A stretch of DNA of 44,266 nucleotides from the NCBI GenBank assembly GCA_913030665.1, contig CAJWFS010000009.1, positions 1-44,266 on the forward strand, read 5' to 3'. Position 1 is the first letter of the stretch. The number at the start of each line of letters is the position of its first letter. Origin of the DNA: an uncultured Acidimicrobiaceae bacterium. Its GTDB lineage: Bacteria; Actinomycetota; Acidimicrobiia; Acidimicrobiales; MedAcidi-G1. Below are positions 25,695 to 33,576 of the stretch, piece by piece. A model generated the notes under the pieces. It saw only the letters and a program-made list of their open reading frames with translations, made no database searches and was not told the origin of the DNA. A program made the translations under genes and the position numbers.

Positions 25695-26465
25695 TCAGGG
25701 CCTGAGGGCCGGTCCGCCCCGTTCGCCGGGCCAGCGCGAGCCGCCGATGGTGTCGGCAAACGGCCAGAATGCCCCTGGGTCCAGCGGGCCGGCGTTGCTT
25801 ATCTCCCGTGCCTTGTGGCGTGAGGTGACCAGCCGGGCGTCGACGAGCTCCTCGCAGGGCAGCAGCTCGGTGTAGGGGTCCCAGGGGCTGTCCCTAAGGG
25901 TCAGGTCGCCGTCTAGTAGCTCGATGTGGACCGGCTCGCTGACCTGGTGGACCCGGACCACGTGGGGCGGGAAGTCCCACTCCCGCTCGCCACCCCCGAT
26001 GGCCCGCGAGTACTTGGTCCACCACTCGTTGTGCTCCACGTCGGCCCCGTCTGGCTCCACCTCGCCGGTCACGGTCCCCCGGAACTCCATGAAGGTGTAG
26101 CCCTGATGCGTGCAGGTGGCCTCGATGCGGTCCCCGAGGCGGAAGTAGCGGGTCGTGCAGGGGAACTTGGGCTGCCCGTTGGTCTCGGCGCTGATGAAGA
26201 TGGCCGCCTCCTGGTCGATGCCGATGCCCAGGGAGTACTGGCCGACGATGCCGTTCCATTCGGCGTCCACCTTGGTGGAGACGCCGTACTCGGGCTCGTT
26301 GCGGATCGGAACGCAGTAGACGCCCAGGTACACGAACGGGCTGTCCACCGGGTTGATGCCGGGTGGGAGCAGGGCGGCGACCCTGGCCGGGTCGGTGCGG
26401 TACCGGATGTTCAGCTTCGGGAAGCTGGATATCTCACCGGGTTTGGCTGTGGGGGTGTCGGTCAC
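25695..26465 (-). CDS. acetoacetate decarboxylase family protein
   Basis: 256 residues with the ADC fold. LLPPGINPVDSPFVYLGVYC near the start and AETNGQPKFPC are typical; the Lys in the PK pair matches the Schiff-base Lys of acetoacetate decarboxylase. The neighbouring Lys that tunes it in the classical enzyme is Phe here, so a related aldol or dehydration reaction is as likely as decarboxylation. The GTG has a strong GGAGGATCC site. It is followed 69 bases on by the lipocalin-like gene, probably one operon. Confidence 0.82.
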   Translation of the reverse strand: MTDTPTAKPGEISSFPKLNIRYRTDPARVAALLPPGINPVDSPFVYLGVYCVPIRNEPEYGVSTKVDAEWNGIVGQYSLGIGIDQEAAIFISAETNGQPKFPCTTRYFRLGDRIEATCTHQGYTFMEFRGTVTGEVEPDGADVEHNEWWTKYSRAIGGGEREWDFPPHVVRVHQVSEPVHIELLDGDLTLRDSPWDPYTELLPCEELVDARLVTSRHKAREISNAGPLDPGAFWPFADTIGGSRWPGERGGPALRP

Positions 26466-26568
26466 GGATCCTCCGGGGAGTGGGCGCTTGGTCGTGTCCA
26501 GCCTGTCCGATGGTCGGGGCCGAGGCCCAATCGGTCGCCCTCTCGGGCTGATGTCGCCCGGGAGTGGC

Positions 26569-26766
26569 TCACATGCCTCGGCGGCGGGCCTCCTTGGCGG
26601 CCAGCTTGGCGGACATCTTCACGTCGTTTCGCTCCACTGCGGTCTTGGCCGCCAGCATGACCATCTGCACCACGGTGAAGATGATGGACAGCAGCACCAG
26701 CACCGGCCACCCCAGGGCCAGCCCGGCGATGAGGGCCACGAGGCCCAGGACTGTGGCTATGAGCAT
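26569..26766 (-). CDS. small two-helix membrane protein
   Basis: 65 residues: two hydrophobic segments (VLGLVALIAGLALG and VLVLLSIIFTVVQMVMLA) and a basic C-terminal tail rich in Lys and Arg that should face the cytoplasm. No known family comes to mind. A GTG three codons upstream (26775) would lie inside a TAGGGT that ends seven bases before the ATG at 26766, so the ATG is the better start. Confidence 0.65.
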   Translation of the reverse strand: MLIATVLGLVALIAGLALGWPVLVLLSIIFTVVQMVMLAAKTAVERNDVKMSAKLAAKEARRRGM

Positions 26767-26773
26767 GGGCTGC

Positions 26774-26779
26774 ACCCTA
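26774..26779 (-). promoter_or_regulatory. -10 element for the small membrane protein gene
   Basis: TAGGGT on the minus strand ends seven bases before the ATG at 26766. It has the same hexamer and spacing as before the MoaD/ThiS-like gene, and it decides the start of this gene. Confidence 0.45.
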
Positions 26780-26832
26780 GGCCTGCGACGCCTGACCGGG
26801 CCGCCCGACCATGGTCACCTGGTATCCGGGCC

Positions 26833-27360
26833 TCAGTGTGGGCCGGTGGTCCGGCCTGGTGGGTCCCGTGGGAAGTCACCTGCCGCCCGACGTAGCGCTA
26901 CGAGGGCCGTGTCGGTCCGGGAGGTCTCGAGGTCGGACATGCCGTCGAGCCCGTAGCCGATGTCGGCCAGGGTGGCGGCCGCATCGGTAACCACCGCCCG
27001 TCCGGCGCCGGTCAACTGGGCGAGGGTGGTGCGGCGATCGGTGGGGTGTGGTACCCGGGCCACCAGGCCGTCGGCCTCCAGTCGGTCGATGGTGTTGGTG
27101 ACGCTGGTCGGGTGGACCTGGAGCCGGTCGCCGATCTTTCCAAGGGGTAGGGAGCCGGTCCGGCTGAAGGACAGGAGCGCGAGGGCCTCGAAGCGGCTGA
27201 AGACCAGGCCGTGTGGTTCGAGGGCGGCGTCGATCCGCTGCAGGAGGATCTGGTGGGCCCGCGTGATCGAGGTGGCCGCCGACATCTGGTCAGCGGCCCC
27301 CCAGCCGTGTGCCTCCCAGTTGCGTCGGGCCTCGGCTATCGGATCGAAGGAAAGTGGCAC
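26833..27360 (-). CDS. MarR family transcriptional regulator
   Basis: 175 residues. The winged helix runs through LPLGKIGDRLQVHPTSVTNT and IDRLEADGLVARVPHPTDRR, where DRR marks the MarR wing. The N-terminal helices are longer than usual (about 30 residues before the dimer helix). It is divergent from the B12-dependent mutase genes and shares a 71-base region with them. It may therefore respond to an acyl-CoA or related ligand and control that operon; this is inference. The GTG start has no ribosome site, but TAGACT ends six bases before it. Confidence 0.88.
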   Translation of the reverse strand: MPLSFDPIAEARRNWEAHGWGAADQMSAATSITRAHQILLQRIDAALEPHGLVFSRFEALALLSFSRTGSLPLGKIGDRLQVHPTSVTNTIDRLEADGLVARVPHPTDRRTTLAQLTGAGRAVVTDAAATLADIGYGLDGMSDLETSRTDTALVALRRAAGDFPRDPPGRTTGPH

Positions 27361-27366
27361 GCTGAC

Positions 27367-27425
27367 AGTCTAGGGGTCGGCAGGCAAATGCTCTGGTGGC
27401 AAATAGTCGGAAGTCCAAGTAATCT
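27367..27425. promoter_or_regulatory. divergent promoters and possible operator between marR and the mutase operon
   Basis: Minus-strand TAGACT (27367-27372) lies six bases before the marR GTG; plus-strand TAATCT (27420-27425) lies six bases before the mutase ATG. Between them GGCAAAT occurs twice in direct orientation (27383-27389 and 27398-27404), 15 bases apart. The second copy covers the -35 position of the mutase promoter, a natural place for a repressor to act. Confidence 0.5.
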
Positions 27426-27431
27426 TGCGGA

Positions 27432-29042
27432 ATGGTGAACCCTGGCTCCCGGCCCGACTCCGACTCCGGACCCGGCTTCCGAACCCTCTCGGGGATACCG
27501 GTGGATGGCGTCTACGGCGACGGGCCGTTCCCCGGCGAGTTCCCCTACACCCGTGGCGTGCATGCCGAGATGTACCGGTCCCGCCTCTGGACCATGCGGA
27601 TGTTCGCCGGCTTCGGGACAGCCGGCGACACGAACGCCCGCTTCCACGAGTTGCTCCGTGCCGGAGGCTCGGGCCTTTCGACGGCGTTCGACATGCCGAC
27701 CCTCATGGGCCGCGACTCCGACCACTCCTGGGCGTTGGGAGAGGTCGGTAGGGCGGGCGTGGCCGTCGACACCGTCGAGGACATGGTCGACCTGTTCGCC
27801 GGCATCGACCTGGGGGCCGTCTCCACGTCGATGACCATCAACGGGCCGGCGCCGATCCTGCTGGGCATGTATGTAGCGGTGGCCGAAGAGGCCGGCGTCG
27901 AGAGGAGTCGCCTCGCCGGCACCCTCCAGAACGACATCCTGAAGGAGTACCAGGCACAGAAGGAGTACGTCTTCCCGCCCCGCCCGTCGGTGCGCCTGGT
28001 CACCGACGTGATCCGCTTCACCACTGCTGAGATGCCCCGCTGGAACCCTGTGTCCATCTCCGGCTACCACATCAGGGAGGCCGGTTCCACGGCCGCCCAC
28101 GAGCTGGCCTTCACCCTGGCCAACGGCTTCGCATACGTGGAGGCGGCCACGGCGGCCGGCCTTCACGTCGACGACTTCGCCCCCCGCCTGAGCTTCTTCT
28201 TCAACAGCCACAACGACTTCTTCGAGGAGGTCGGCAAGTTCCGGGCCGCCCGCCGGATCTGGGCCAGATGGATGCGCGACCGCTACGGCGCCACCGACGA
28301 GCGGAGTCTGAAACTGCGGTTTCACACCCAGACCGCCGGTGTCTCGCTCACCGCCCAGCAGCCCGAGGTGAACATTGCCCGCGTGGCCCTACAGGCCATG
28401 GCGGGTGTGATGGGCGGCACCCAGAGCCTCCACACCGACAGCCACGACGAGGCCCTGGCCCTCCCCAGCGAGGAGGCGGCCCGCATCGCCCTACGCACCC
28501 AGCAGGTGATCGCCCACGAGACCGGCGTGGCCAACGTGGCCGATCCGCTGGGTGGTTCGCACTACGTGGAGTGGATGACCGACGAGATGGAGCGTCGGGC
28601 CACGGACGTCTTCGAGCACCTTGAGGACCTGGGCGGCGGATCCATCCTGGAGGGTGTCTATGCCGGGATCGAGAGCGGATGGTTCGCCGGTGAGATAGCC
28701 GATGCGGCCTATCGGTACGAGCGCGAGGTGAACGCCGGCGAGCGGATCATCGTCGGTGTCAACGCCTTCACCGAAGGCAATGACGCCGAGCGGGCCCGGT
28801 TGCTGCGCATCGGTCAGGACACGGAGGACCTCCAGTTGAAGCGTCTGGCCGCCGTGAAGCAGTCCCGGGACGACCGTGCGGTCGCGGACTCGCTCCGGCG
28901 GGTCGTGGCCGAGGCATCGGACCCCACCACCAACCTCATGCCGGCCCTCATGGAGGCCGTCAGAGCGCGGACGACGATCGGGGAGATCATCGAGGCCCTG
29001 GAGGGCGTGTTCGGGACCTACGTCGAACAGGCTGTCATCTGA
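27432..29042 (+). CDS. B12-dependent acyl-CoA mutase large subunit, isobutyryl-CoA-mutase-like
   Basis: 536 residues: the TIM-barrel half of a methylmalonyl-CoA-mutase-family enzyme without the B12 domain, which is the next gene. It aligns without gaps to Propionibacterium MutB around the active site. His244 is kept (His213, SISGYHIREAG). MutB Tyr89 is Phe58 (WTMRMFAGFG) and Arg207 is Gln176 (EYQAQKEY). Phe plus Gln is the pair known from isobutyryl-CoA mutase and replaces residues that bind the methylmalonyl carboxylate. The position that is Asp in 2-hydroxyisobutyryl-CoA mutase is Ala (STAFD). It is probably a mutase of a non-carboxylated acyl-CoA such as isobutyryl- or pivalyl-CoA. Confidence 0.85.
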   Translation: MVNPGSRPDSDSGPGFRTLSGIPVDGVYGDGPFPGEFPYTRGVHAEMYRSRLWTMRMFAGFGTAGDTNARFHELLRAGGSGLSTAFDMPTLMGRDSDHSWALGEVGRAGVAVDTVEDMVDLFAGIDLGAVSTSMTINGPAPILLGMYVAVAEEAGVERSRLAGTLQNDILKEYQAQKEYVFPPRPSVRLVTDVIRFTTAEMPRWNPVSISGYHIREAGSTAAHELAFTLANGFAYVEAATAAGLHVDDFAPRLSFFFNSHNDFFEEVGKFRAARRIWARWMRDRYGATDERSLKLRFHTQTAGVSLTAQQPEVNIARVALQAMAGVMGGTQSLHTDSHDEALALPSEEAARIALRTQQVIAHETGVANVADPLGGSHYVEWMTDEMERRATDVFEHLEDLGGGSILEGVYAGIESGWFAGEIADAAYRYEREVNAGERIIVGVNAFTEGNDAERARLLRIGQDTEDLQLKRLAAVKQSRDDRAVADSLRRVVAEASDPTTNLMPALMEAVRARTTIGEIIEALEGVFGTYVEQAVI

Positions 29043-29449
29043 TGGCCGACGCCGCGCCGGTCCGGGTGGTCCTGGCCAAGCTGGGCCTGGACGGCCACGA
29101 CCGCGGCCTGAAGGTGGTGGCCAGGATGCTGAGGGACGGCGGCATGGAGGTCGTCTACCTGGGGCTGCGACAGACCACGGCGAGCATCATCGACGCCGTC
29201 GAGCAGGAGGACGCCGATGTGGTCGGGATCTCGATGCTGAACGCCGGACACCTCACCCTGGGTCCCCTCATGGTCGACGCCCTGGCCGATGCCGGCCTGG
29301 ACGTGCCGGTGGTCATCGGCGGCATTGTGCCCGACGAGGACCGCCCAACCCTGGCGGCCGCCGGGGTGGCCGGGGTGCTCGGTCCCGGTTCGCCTGCAGC
29401 GGAGGTCGTTGCCTGCGTCCAGGCTGCCGCAGCCCGTCGTGGCCTTTGA
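29042..29449 (+). CDS. B12-binding small subunit of the acyl-CoA mutase
   Basis: 135 residues forming only the cobalamin domain. LGLDGHDRGLKVVARML contains D17-x-H19-x2-G22, whose His replaces dimethylbenzimidazole as cobalt ligand. The later GISMLNAGHLTL and GGIVPDED complete the B12 site. It shares one base with the large-subunit stop (TGATG), so the two are made together. A separate small subunit is usual for isobutyryl- and 2-hydroxyisobutyryl-CoA mutases and unusual for bacterial methylmalonyl-CoA mutase. Confidence 0.93.
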   Translation: MADAAPVRVVLAKLGLDGHDRGLKVVARMLRDGGMEVVYLGLRQTTASIIDAVEQEDADVVGISMLNAGHLTLGPLMVDALADAGLDVPVVIGGIVPDEDRPTLAAAGVAGVLGPGSPAAEVVACVQAAAARRGL

Positions 29450-29471
29450 CCTGACTTCCCAGGGAGCTCCC

Positions 29472-30449
29472 GTGGCCGACCGAACCGTCTCGGAGTTGGT
29501 GGCCGCGGCGCGTGGCGGCGAGTTGCGAGCCACCGCACGCCTGCTGACCTTCGTCGAACGTGGCGGGGACCTGGCCGAACAGGTGGCCGAGGCGACGCAC
29601 GACCATGTCGGCAACGCCCACGTGGTCGGGTTGACCGGCCCGCCAGGCTCCGGGAAGTCCACCCTCACCGCCGCCTGGGCGATACGGCTGGCCGAGGAGG
29701 GGCGCCGACCGGCGGTGCTGGCCGTGGACCCGTCGTCCCCGCTGACCGGTGGAGCCATCCTCGGCGACAGGGTCCGCATGACAGCGGCCGCCGCCGCCGG
29801 GGTCTTCATCCGCTCCATGGCCACCCGGGGTCATGCCGGAGGCCTGGCACTGGCCGTGCCCGGCATGGTGCGCGTGCTGGACGTCGCCGGATTCGATCCC
29901 GTCATCGTCGAGACGGTTGGGGTGGGACAGGTGGAGGTGGACGTGACGGCGGCGACCGACACGGCGGTGGTGGTGGTCACGCCCGGGATGGGCGACGCCG
30001 TCCAGGCCAACAAGGCCGGCCTTCTTGAGGTGGCCGACCTGTTCGCGGTGAACAAGTCCGACCGGCCCGATGCAGCCGACGTCCGACGTGACCTGGAGCT
30101 GATGCTGGACCTCTCGAAGCTGACCGGGCACGGTCGCCCCGATGCCGTTGTCAGGCCCACGATCGTGTCCACGGTCGCCACCACCGGCAGGGGAGTAGCT
30201 GAGTTGGCCGACGCCGTTGACACCCACCTCGAGGCACTGCGCGATGCCGGGCTGCTGGAGGCACGGCGAGAGGTGCGGCGGCGGGCCGAGGTCCGCTCCC
30301 ACCTCGAGCACCTGGTCCTTGCGGCATCCGCTGCAGCGGTGGAGGCGGCCTTCGGTGCTGCCGCCAGCGGGGCGGAGACGGCGGACGAATCACCGGGCGC
30401 AACGGCCAGGCGCTTGGCCGAACGCCTCCTGACGGACCCGGGTTCCTAA
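29472..30449 (+). CDS. MeaB/ArgK-like G-protein chaperone of the mutase
   Basis: 325 residues. Members load adenosylcobalamin on the mutase and guard it from inactivation, using GTP. Walker A is GPPGSGKST (56-64); DPSSPLTGGAILGDRVRM is the switch region, ETVGVGQVEVDV follows, and NKSD is the guanine-specificity motif. The C-terminal helices serve dimerisation. The GTG at 29472 follows a GGGAG and gives the normal length; the frame is open earlier, but that part overlaps the small subunit. It is 22 bases after the small subunit, in one operon. Confidence 0.93.
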   Translation: MADRTVSELVAAARGGELRATARLLTFVERGGDLAEQVAEATHDHVGNAHVVGLTGPPGSGKSTLTAAWAIRLAEEGRRPAVLAVDPSSPLTGGAILGDRVRMTAAAAAGVFIRSMATRGHAGGLALAVPGMVRVLDVAGFDPVIVETVGVGQVEVDVTAATDTAVVVVTPGMGDAVQANKAGLLEVADLFAVNKSDRPDAADVRRDLELMLDLSKLTGHGRPDAVVRPTIVSTVATTGRGVAELADAVDTHLEALRDAGLLEARREVRRRAEVRSHLEHLVLAASAAAVEAAFGAAASGAETADESPGATARRLAERLLTDPGS

Positions 30450-30543
30450 ACGACGTCGTTGCCTGATCGGGCTTCCGGCCCGGATGCCTCCGACCCGGAT
30501 CGCCGAACGGGGGTCTGCACGCCGTCCACACGGGCGCCGTCGT

Positions 30544-30549
30544 TAGGCT
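30544..30549 (+). promoter_or_regulatory. -10 element for a predicted leaderless gtrA-like mRNA
   Basis: TAGGCT ends eight bases before the GTG at 30558. The identical hexamer and gap precede the GNAT gene. No ribosome site is seen. Confidence 0.4.
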
Positions 30550-30557
30550 GCCCCGTC

Positions 30558-31019
30558 GTGATCTCCAACCCGCTCTCGCTTCTCGCGCGCCTCTGGCGGG
30601 ACCACGGGCAGACCCTGATCCGCTTCTCCAGGGTCTCGATGGTCAACATCGTCGTCGGCCAGAGCCTGCTGTTCACCTTCCACAGCGTGCTGGGTTGGCC
30701 CGGAGCGTTCGCCAACGCCGCAGCGGTGACCATCAGCAGTTGGCCCGCCTACTGGCTGAGCCGCCACTACGTGTGGGAACAAGACCAGGGCGGTCACACC
30801 GTCGGCGAAATAGCCCCCTTCTGGATCCTCTCCTTCGCAGGCCTGTTCCTCTCCACAGCGGTGGTCGGCGTGGTCGATTCCATCTTCGGTGGCGCCCTGT
30901 CGGTCCAGTTGGCCAACGCCGGGGCCTTCGCCGCCCTCTGGATCGTCCGCTACCTCGTCTTCCACCACGTCATATGGGGGGACAGGCCCGACAACGGCGA
31001 CAGCGCCACGGGATCCTGA
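30558..31019 (+). CDS. GtrA-like membrane protein
   Basis: 153 residues with four membrane helices in the GtrA layout: FSRVSMVNIVVGQSLLF, FANAAAVTISSWPAYWLSRHYVW, FWILSFAGLFLSTAVVG and AALWIVRYLVFHHVIW. The family is thought to help move lipid-linked sugars across the membrane for cell-surface glycan work. The frame is open from 30459, but residues before the GTG at 30558 are unlike the family and the promoter lies within them. The methyltransferase gene follows by two bases. Confidence 0.82.
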   Translation: MISNPLSLLARLWRDHGQTLIRFSRVSMVNIVVGQSLLFTFHSVLGWPGAFANAAAVTISSWPAYWLSRHYVWEQDQGGHTVGEIAPFWILSFAGLFLSTAVVGVVDSIFGGALSVQLANAGAFAALWIVRYLVFHHVIWGDRPDNGDSATGS

Positions 31020-31021
31020 GG

Positions 31022-31678
31022 ATGTCCGATGCCGGGTCCACCTCGGAGCGCGTAGCCGAGGTGTTGGCACATGCCGACGCCGCCCGCGGGTTCATGCCCC
31101 CCGACGAGGGTCGGGCGCTCTACCGGCATGCGGCGGCGGTGTCCGTGGAGGGCCCGTTCCTGGAGGTGGGCAGCTACTGCGGCAGGTCGACCTGCTACCT
31201 GGGGGCCGCTGCGCTCGAGGGGGGTCGGCTGCTGTTCGCACTGGACCACCATCGGGGCTCAGAGGAGAACCAGGCCGGCTGGGAGTGGCACGAGCCGGAC
31301 CTGGTGGATCCGACCACGGGTCTCATGGACACCCTGCCGGTGTTCCGCCGAACCATCCACGGGGCCGGCCTGGAGGGCACGGTGGTGGCCCTAGTGGGCG
31401 ACTCCCCGGCCGTGGCTGCCGCATGGGCCACCCCGCTGGCGCTGCTGTTCATCGATGGTGGCCACGGCACGGATCCGGCGCACCTGGACTACGAGGGTTG
31501 GATGCCGCAGGTGGCCCACGGTGGCACCGTGCTCATCCACGACGTGTTCGAGGACCCGGCCGAAGGTGGGCGTCCGCCCTACGAGATCTGGACCCGGGCC
31601 CTCGGATCGGGCGCCTTCGCCGAGGTGGACGCCATCGGATCGTTGCGGGTGCTGGTGCGTACCGGCACAGGGATCTGA
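31022..31678 (+). CDS. class I SAM-dependent methyltransferase (Methyltransf_24-like)
   Basis: 218 residues. The AdoMet loop is FLEVGSYCGRSTCYLGAA (motif I, E-V-G-S-Y-x-G-R-S), and LLFIDGGHGTDPAHLDYEGW carries the D-G-x-H motif typical of the CmcI/Methyltransf_24 group, followed by GGTVLIHDVF. Such enzymes often modify sugars or antibiotic precursors with help of a metal held by the Asp/His. It is in one unit with the GtrA-like gene and faces the GT4 gene set, so sugar methylation is a reasonable guess. Confidence 0.82.
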   Translation: MSDAGSTSERVAEVLAHADAARGFMPPDEGRALYRHAAAVSVEGPFLEVGSYCGRSTCYLGAAALEGGRLLFALDHHRGSEENQAGWEWHEPDLVDPTTGLMDTLPVFRRTIHGAGLEGTVVALVGDSPAVAAAWATPLALLFIDGGHGTDPAHLDYEGWMPQVAHGGTVLIHDVFEDPAEGGRPPYEIWTRALGSGAFAEVDAIGSLRVLVRTGTGI

Positions 31679-31735
31679 CACCGGGATCTGACCCCGCCAA
31701 GGCGCCCGCTGGTTCGGCGACTGTCGGCCCGGTGA

Positions 31736-32800
31736 TCAGTCGGTTTCGTGCACCAGCGGCTCGACGTCGATGATGTCGGGCAGCGTGGAGTGGTCGACGA
31801 AGATCCCCGACGCAGGACTGGAACTACTCAGGGCGTCGCTGGCCAGCACCACCGCAGCGGCGGTGTAGGTGGAGCACTCGTTGTCGGGGAAGGTCACCAG
31901 GTCTGGGTAGACGATTCCCGTCAGGTACCGGCCGTCCTGGCGCCGCATCGGGGTAGTGGTCGCCAACAGGTCCATGGCGGTTTCATGGTCCCCCACCAAC
32001 TGGTGGGCAATGGCGCACTCGCTGGTCTCGGCCGCGGTCGCCCAGTCCTTGTCGCTGACGCAGCGGACGCCCCGACCCTCCATCACGAACTCGTGGCGGC
32101 GGTCGGCCAGGTGGCGTCTGGCGTCGGCACCGGTGATGGCACCGCCCAGCACCGGGTAGTACCAGTCCATCGCCCAGCGGTCCTTCGGCGCGAAGGCCCC
32201 TTCGGGCCGGGTACGTACCACGTGGGCCAGGTGGCCCAGCGAGAGTTCCCAGTCGGGTCGCTCGTGGCCCATCTCCTCGGCCACGGCCACCCCACATCGC
32301 AGGCTGTGGCAGATGCTGGCCGATCCCGTCAACAGGGCGAACGACCATGGTGTGCCGTCCGCGTGCCTGGCCCACAGGACCTCGCCACGGGGGGTCTGAA
32401 GGTCCAGTACGAAGTCGATCGCCCGCTCCACGACCGACCACATCGACTCCAGGAATCCCCGGTCGCCGGTCAGCAGCCAGTGGTGCCATACGCCGGTGGC
32501 CACGTAGGCGATCACGTTGCCGTCGAACTTGGGGTCCTCGATCCCGTCGGCCAGGTAGAACCGGTGCCAGGCACCCGACGGATGCTGCCTCTCCACCAGC
32601 CACCGGTATGCGGCCTCCGCCTCGTCCAGGTGCCCCGTGACAGCCAGCGCCATGGTGGCCTCTACGTGGTTCCACGGGTCGGCGTGCCCTCCCGGGAACC
32701 ACGGGATCATCCCGTTGGGCAACTGCCACTCGGCGATCGTTCCGGCCGTGAGGACCAGGTCATCGGCTGTGAGGAGGCCCGGTAGCTCAGGCAGCGACAC
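31736..32800 (-). CDS. alpha/alpha-toroid protein (glycosidase- or prenyltransferase-like)
   Basis: 354 residues of repeated helix pairs with Trp-rich turns (EWQLPNGMIPWFPGGHADPW, then LVERQHPSGAWHRFYL), the look of an (alpha/alpha)6 barrel. Annotation systems tend to call such proteins prenyltransferase/squalene-oxidase repeat proteins, but the acidic patches in DPWNHVEATMAL, AMDWYYPVLGG and DKDWATAAETSEC also fit a glycoside hydrolase. No DxDD cyclase motif is seen. The start overlaps the methyltransferase by 14 bases, and GT4-methyltransferase-toroid order suggests a shared polysaccharide or glycolipid task. Confidence 0.68.
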   Translation of the reverse strand: MSLPELPGLLTADDLVLTAGTIAEWQLPNGMIPWFPGGHADPWNHVEATMALAVTGHLDEAEAAYRWLVERQHPSGAWHRFYLADGIEDPKFDGNVIAYVATGVWHHWLLTGDRGFLESMWSVVERAIDFVLDLQTPRGEVLWARHADGTPWSFALLTGSASICHSLRCGVAVAEEMGHERPDWELSLGHLAHVVRTRPEGAFAPKDRWAMDWYYPVLGGAITGADARRHLADRRHEFVMEGRGVRCVSDKDWATAAETSECAIAHQLVGDHETAMDLLATTTPMRRQDGRYLTGIVYPDLVTFPDNECSTYTAAAVVLASDALSSSSPASGIFVDHSTLPDIIDVEPLVHETD

Positions 32801-33569
32801 CGGCCACCTCCTTCCGGTCCGGTGATGGGCCCGCCGACACGGTGCCGCCGGGCTTCCGGGCGTACACCACGAGGCTCTTGCCCAGCATGGGGGTCAGGAT
32901 CCGTTCTGCGATACGGGTCGTCCGTGGAGCCTTCACGATGTCCCAGGTGAGGAGACGGTGGTAGAGCGAGACCAGCCTGCTCTCCTCGATCGGACGGTTC
33001 GGACCCACAGCGCAACGCAGCCACCAGTAGGGGCTGTGGAGGGCGTGGGCCCGATGGGCGCCGATCGCCTCTAGACCGGCCACGGCCATCTTGTCCTGCA
33101 GTTCGTGACGTCCGTAGATGCGGACGTGTCCTCCCACCTGGGCGGGAGCGTGGTAGTCCGACGAGAGCGCCCAGCAGATCCGCTCGGGTAGTCGTGCCGG
33201 AATGGTCACGGCCAGCACGCCTCCCGGATGCAGCACCCGGGCCAGCTCGGCGAGGGCCACCTCGTCGTCGTCGATGTGCTCCATTACCTCCGAGGCGATG
33301 ATCCTGTCGAAGGATCTGTCGGCGAAGGGCAGCCCGGTGGCGTCGCCGTTTACCGACTCCAGGACCACGTCGTCGGCGACCTCGCCGTCGGCCCGCATGA
33401 CGGCACCGATGGAGAGGACCTGGTGGAGTTCGTCGAGGCCCAGGTCGTAGGCCACCACGTGGGCACCGCGCCTCAGCGCCTCGTAGGCGTGGCGTCCGAA
33501 GCCGCAGCCGAGGTCAAGGACCAGCTCGTCGGGCCGTAGGCCCAGCCTCTCGTAGTCAGCGGTCAGCAC
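32787..33569 (-). CDS. class I SAM-dependent methyltransferase (type 11)
   Basis: 260 residues. Motif I is ELVLDLGCGFGRHAYEALRRG; GDATGLPFADRSFDRIIASEVMEHI supplies motifs II and III, and ARVLHPGGVLAVTIPARLP motif IV. The C-terminal 100 residues (WALSSDYHAPAQVGGHVRIY on) are specific to the subgroup. The substrate is unknown; its place between a GT4 glycosyltransferase and the toroid protein points to a sugar or glycolipid. Confidence 0.85.
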   Translation of the reverse strand: MLTADYERLGLRPDELVLDLGCGFGRHAYEALRRGAHVVAYDLGLDELHQVLSIGAVMRADGEVADDVVLESVNGDATGLPFADRSFDRIIASEVMEHIDDDEVALAELARVLHPGGVLAVTIPARLPERICWALSSDYHAPAQVGGHVRIYGRHELQDKMAVAGLEAIGAHRAHALHSPYWWLRCAVGPNRPIEESRLVSLYHRLLTWDIVKAPRTTRIAERILTPMLGKSLVVYARKPGGTVSAGPSPDRKEVAGVAA

Positions 33570-33576
33570 GGGTGCC

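Noticed and set aside
26767-26775. GTG start three codons upstream for the small membrane protein
   Set aside because: The GTG overlaps the TAGGGT promoter hexamer that fits a start at the ATG of 26766.
27432-29042. Methylmalonyl-CoA mutase (first impression)
   Set aside because: Overall similarity suggests it, but the carboxylate-binding Tyr and Arg are Phe and Gln and the B12 domain is separate.
27432-29042. 2-hydroxyisobutyryl-CoA mutase
   Set aside because: That enzyme has Ile and Asp at two diagnostic positions; this one has Phe and Ala.
30468-30482. Hairpin CGGGC-TTCCG-GCCCG after the MeaB-like gene
   Set aside because: Only five pairs and no T run; in a GC-rich region this is expected by chance, so I did not list it as a terminator.
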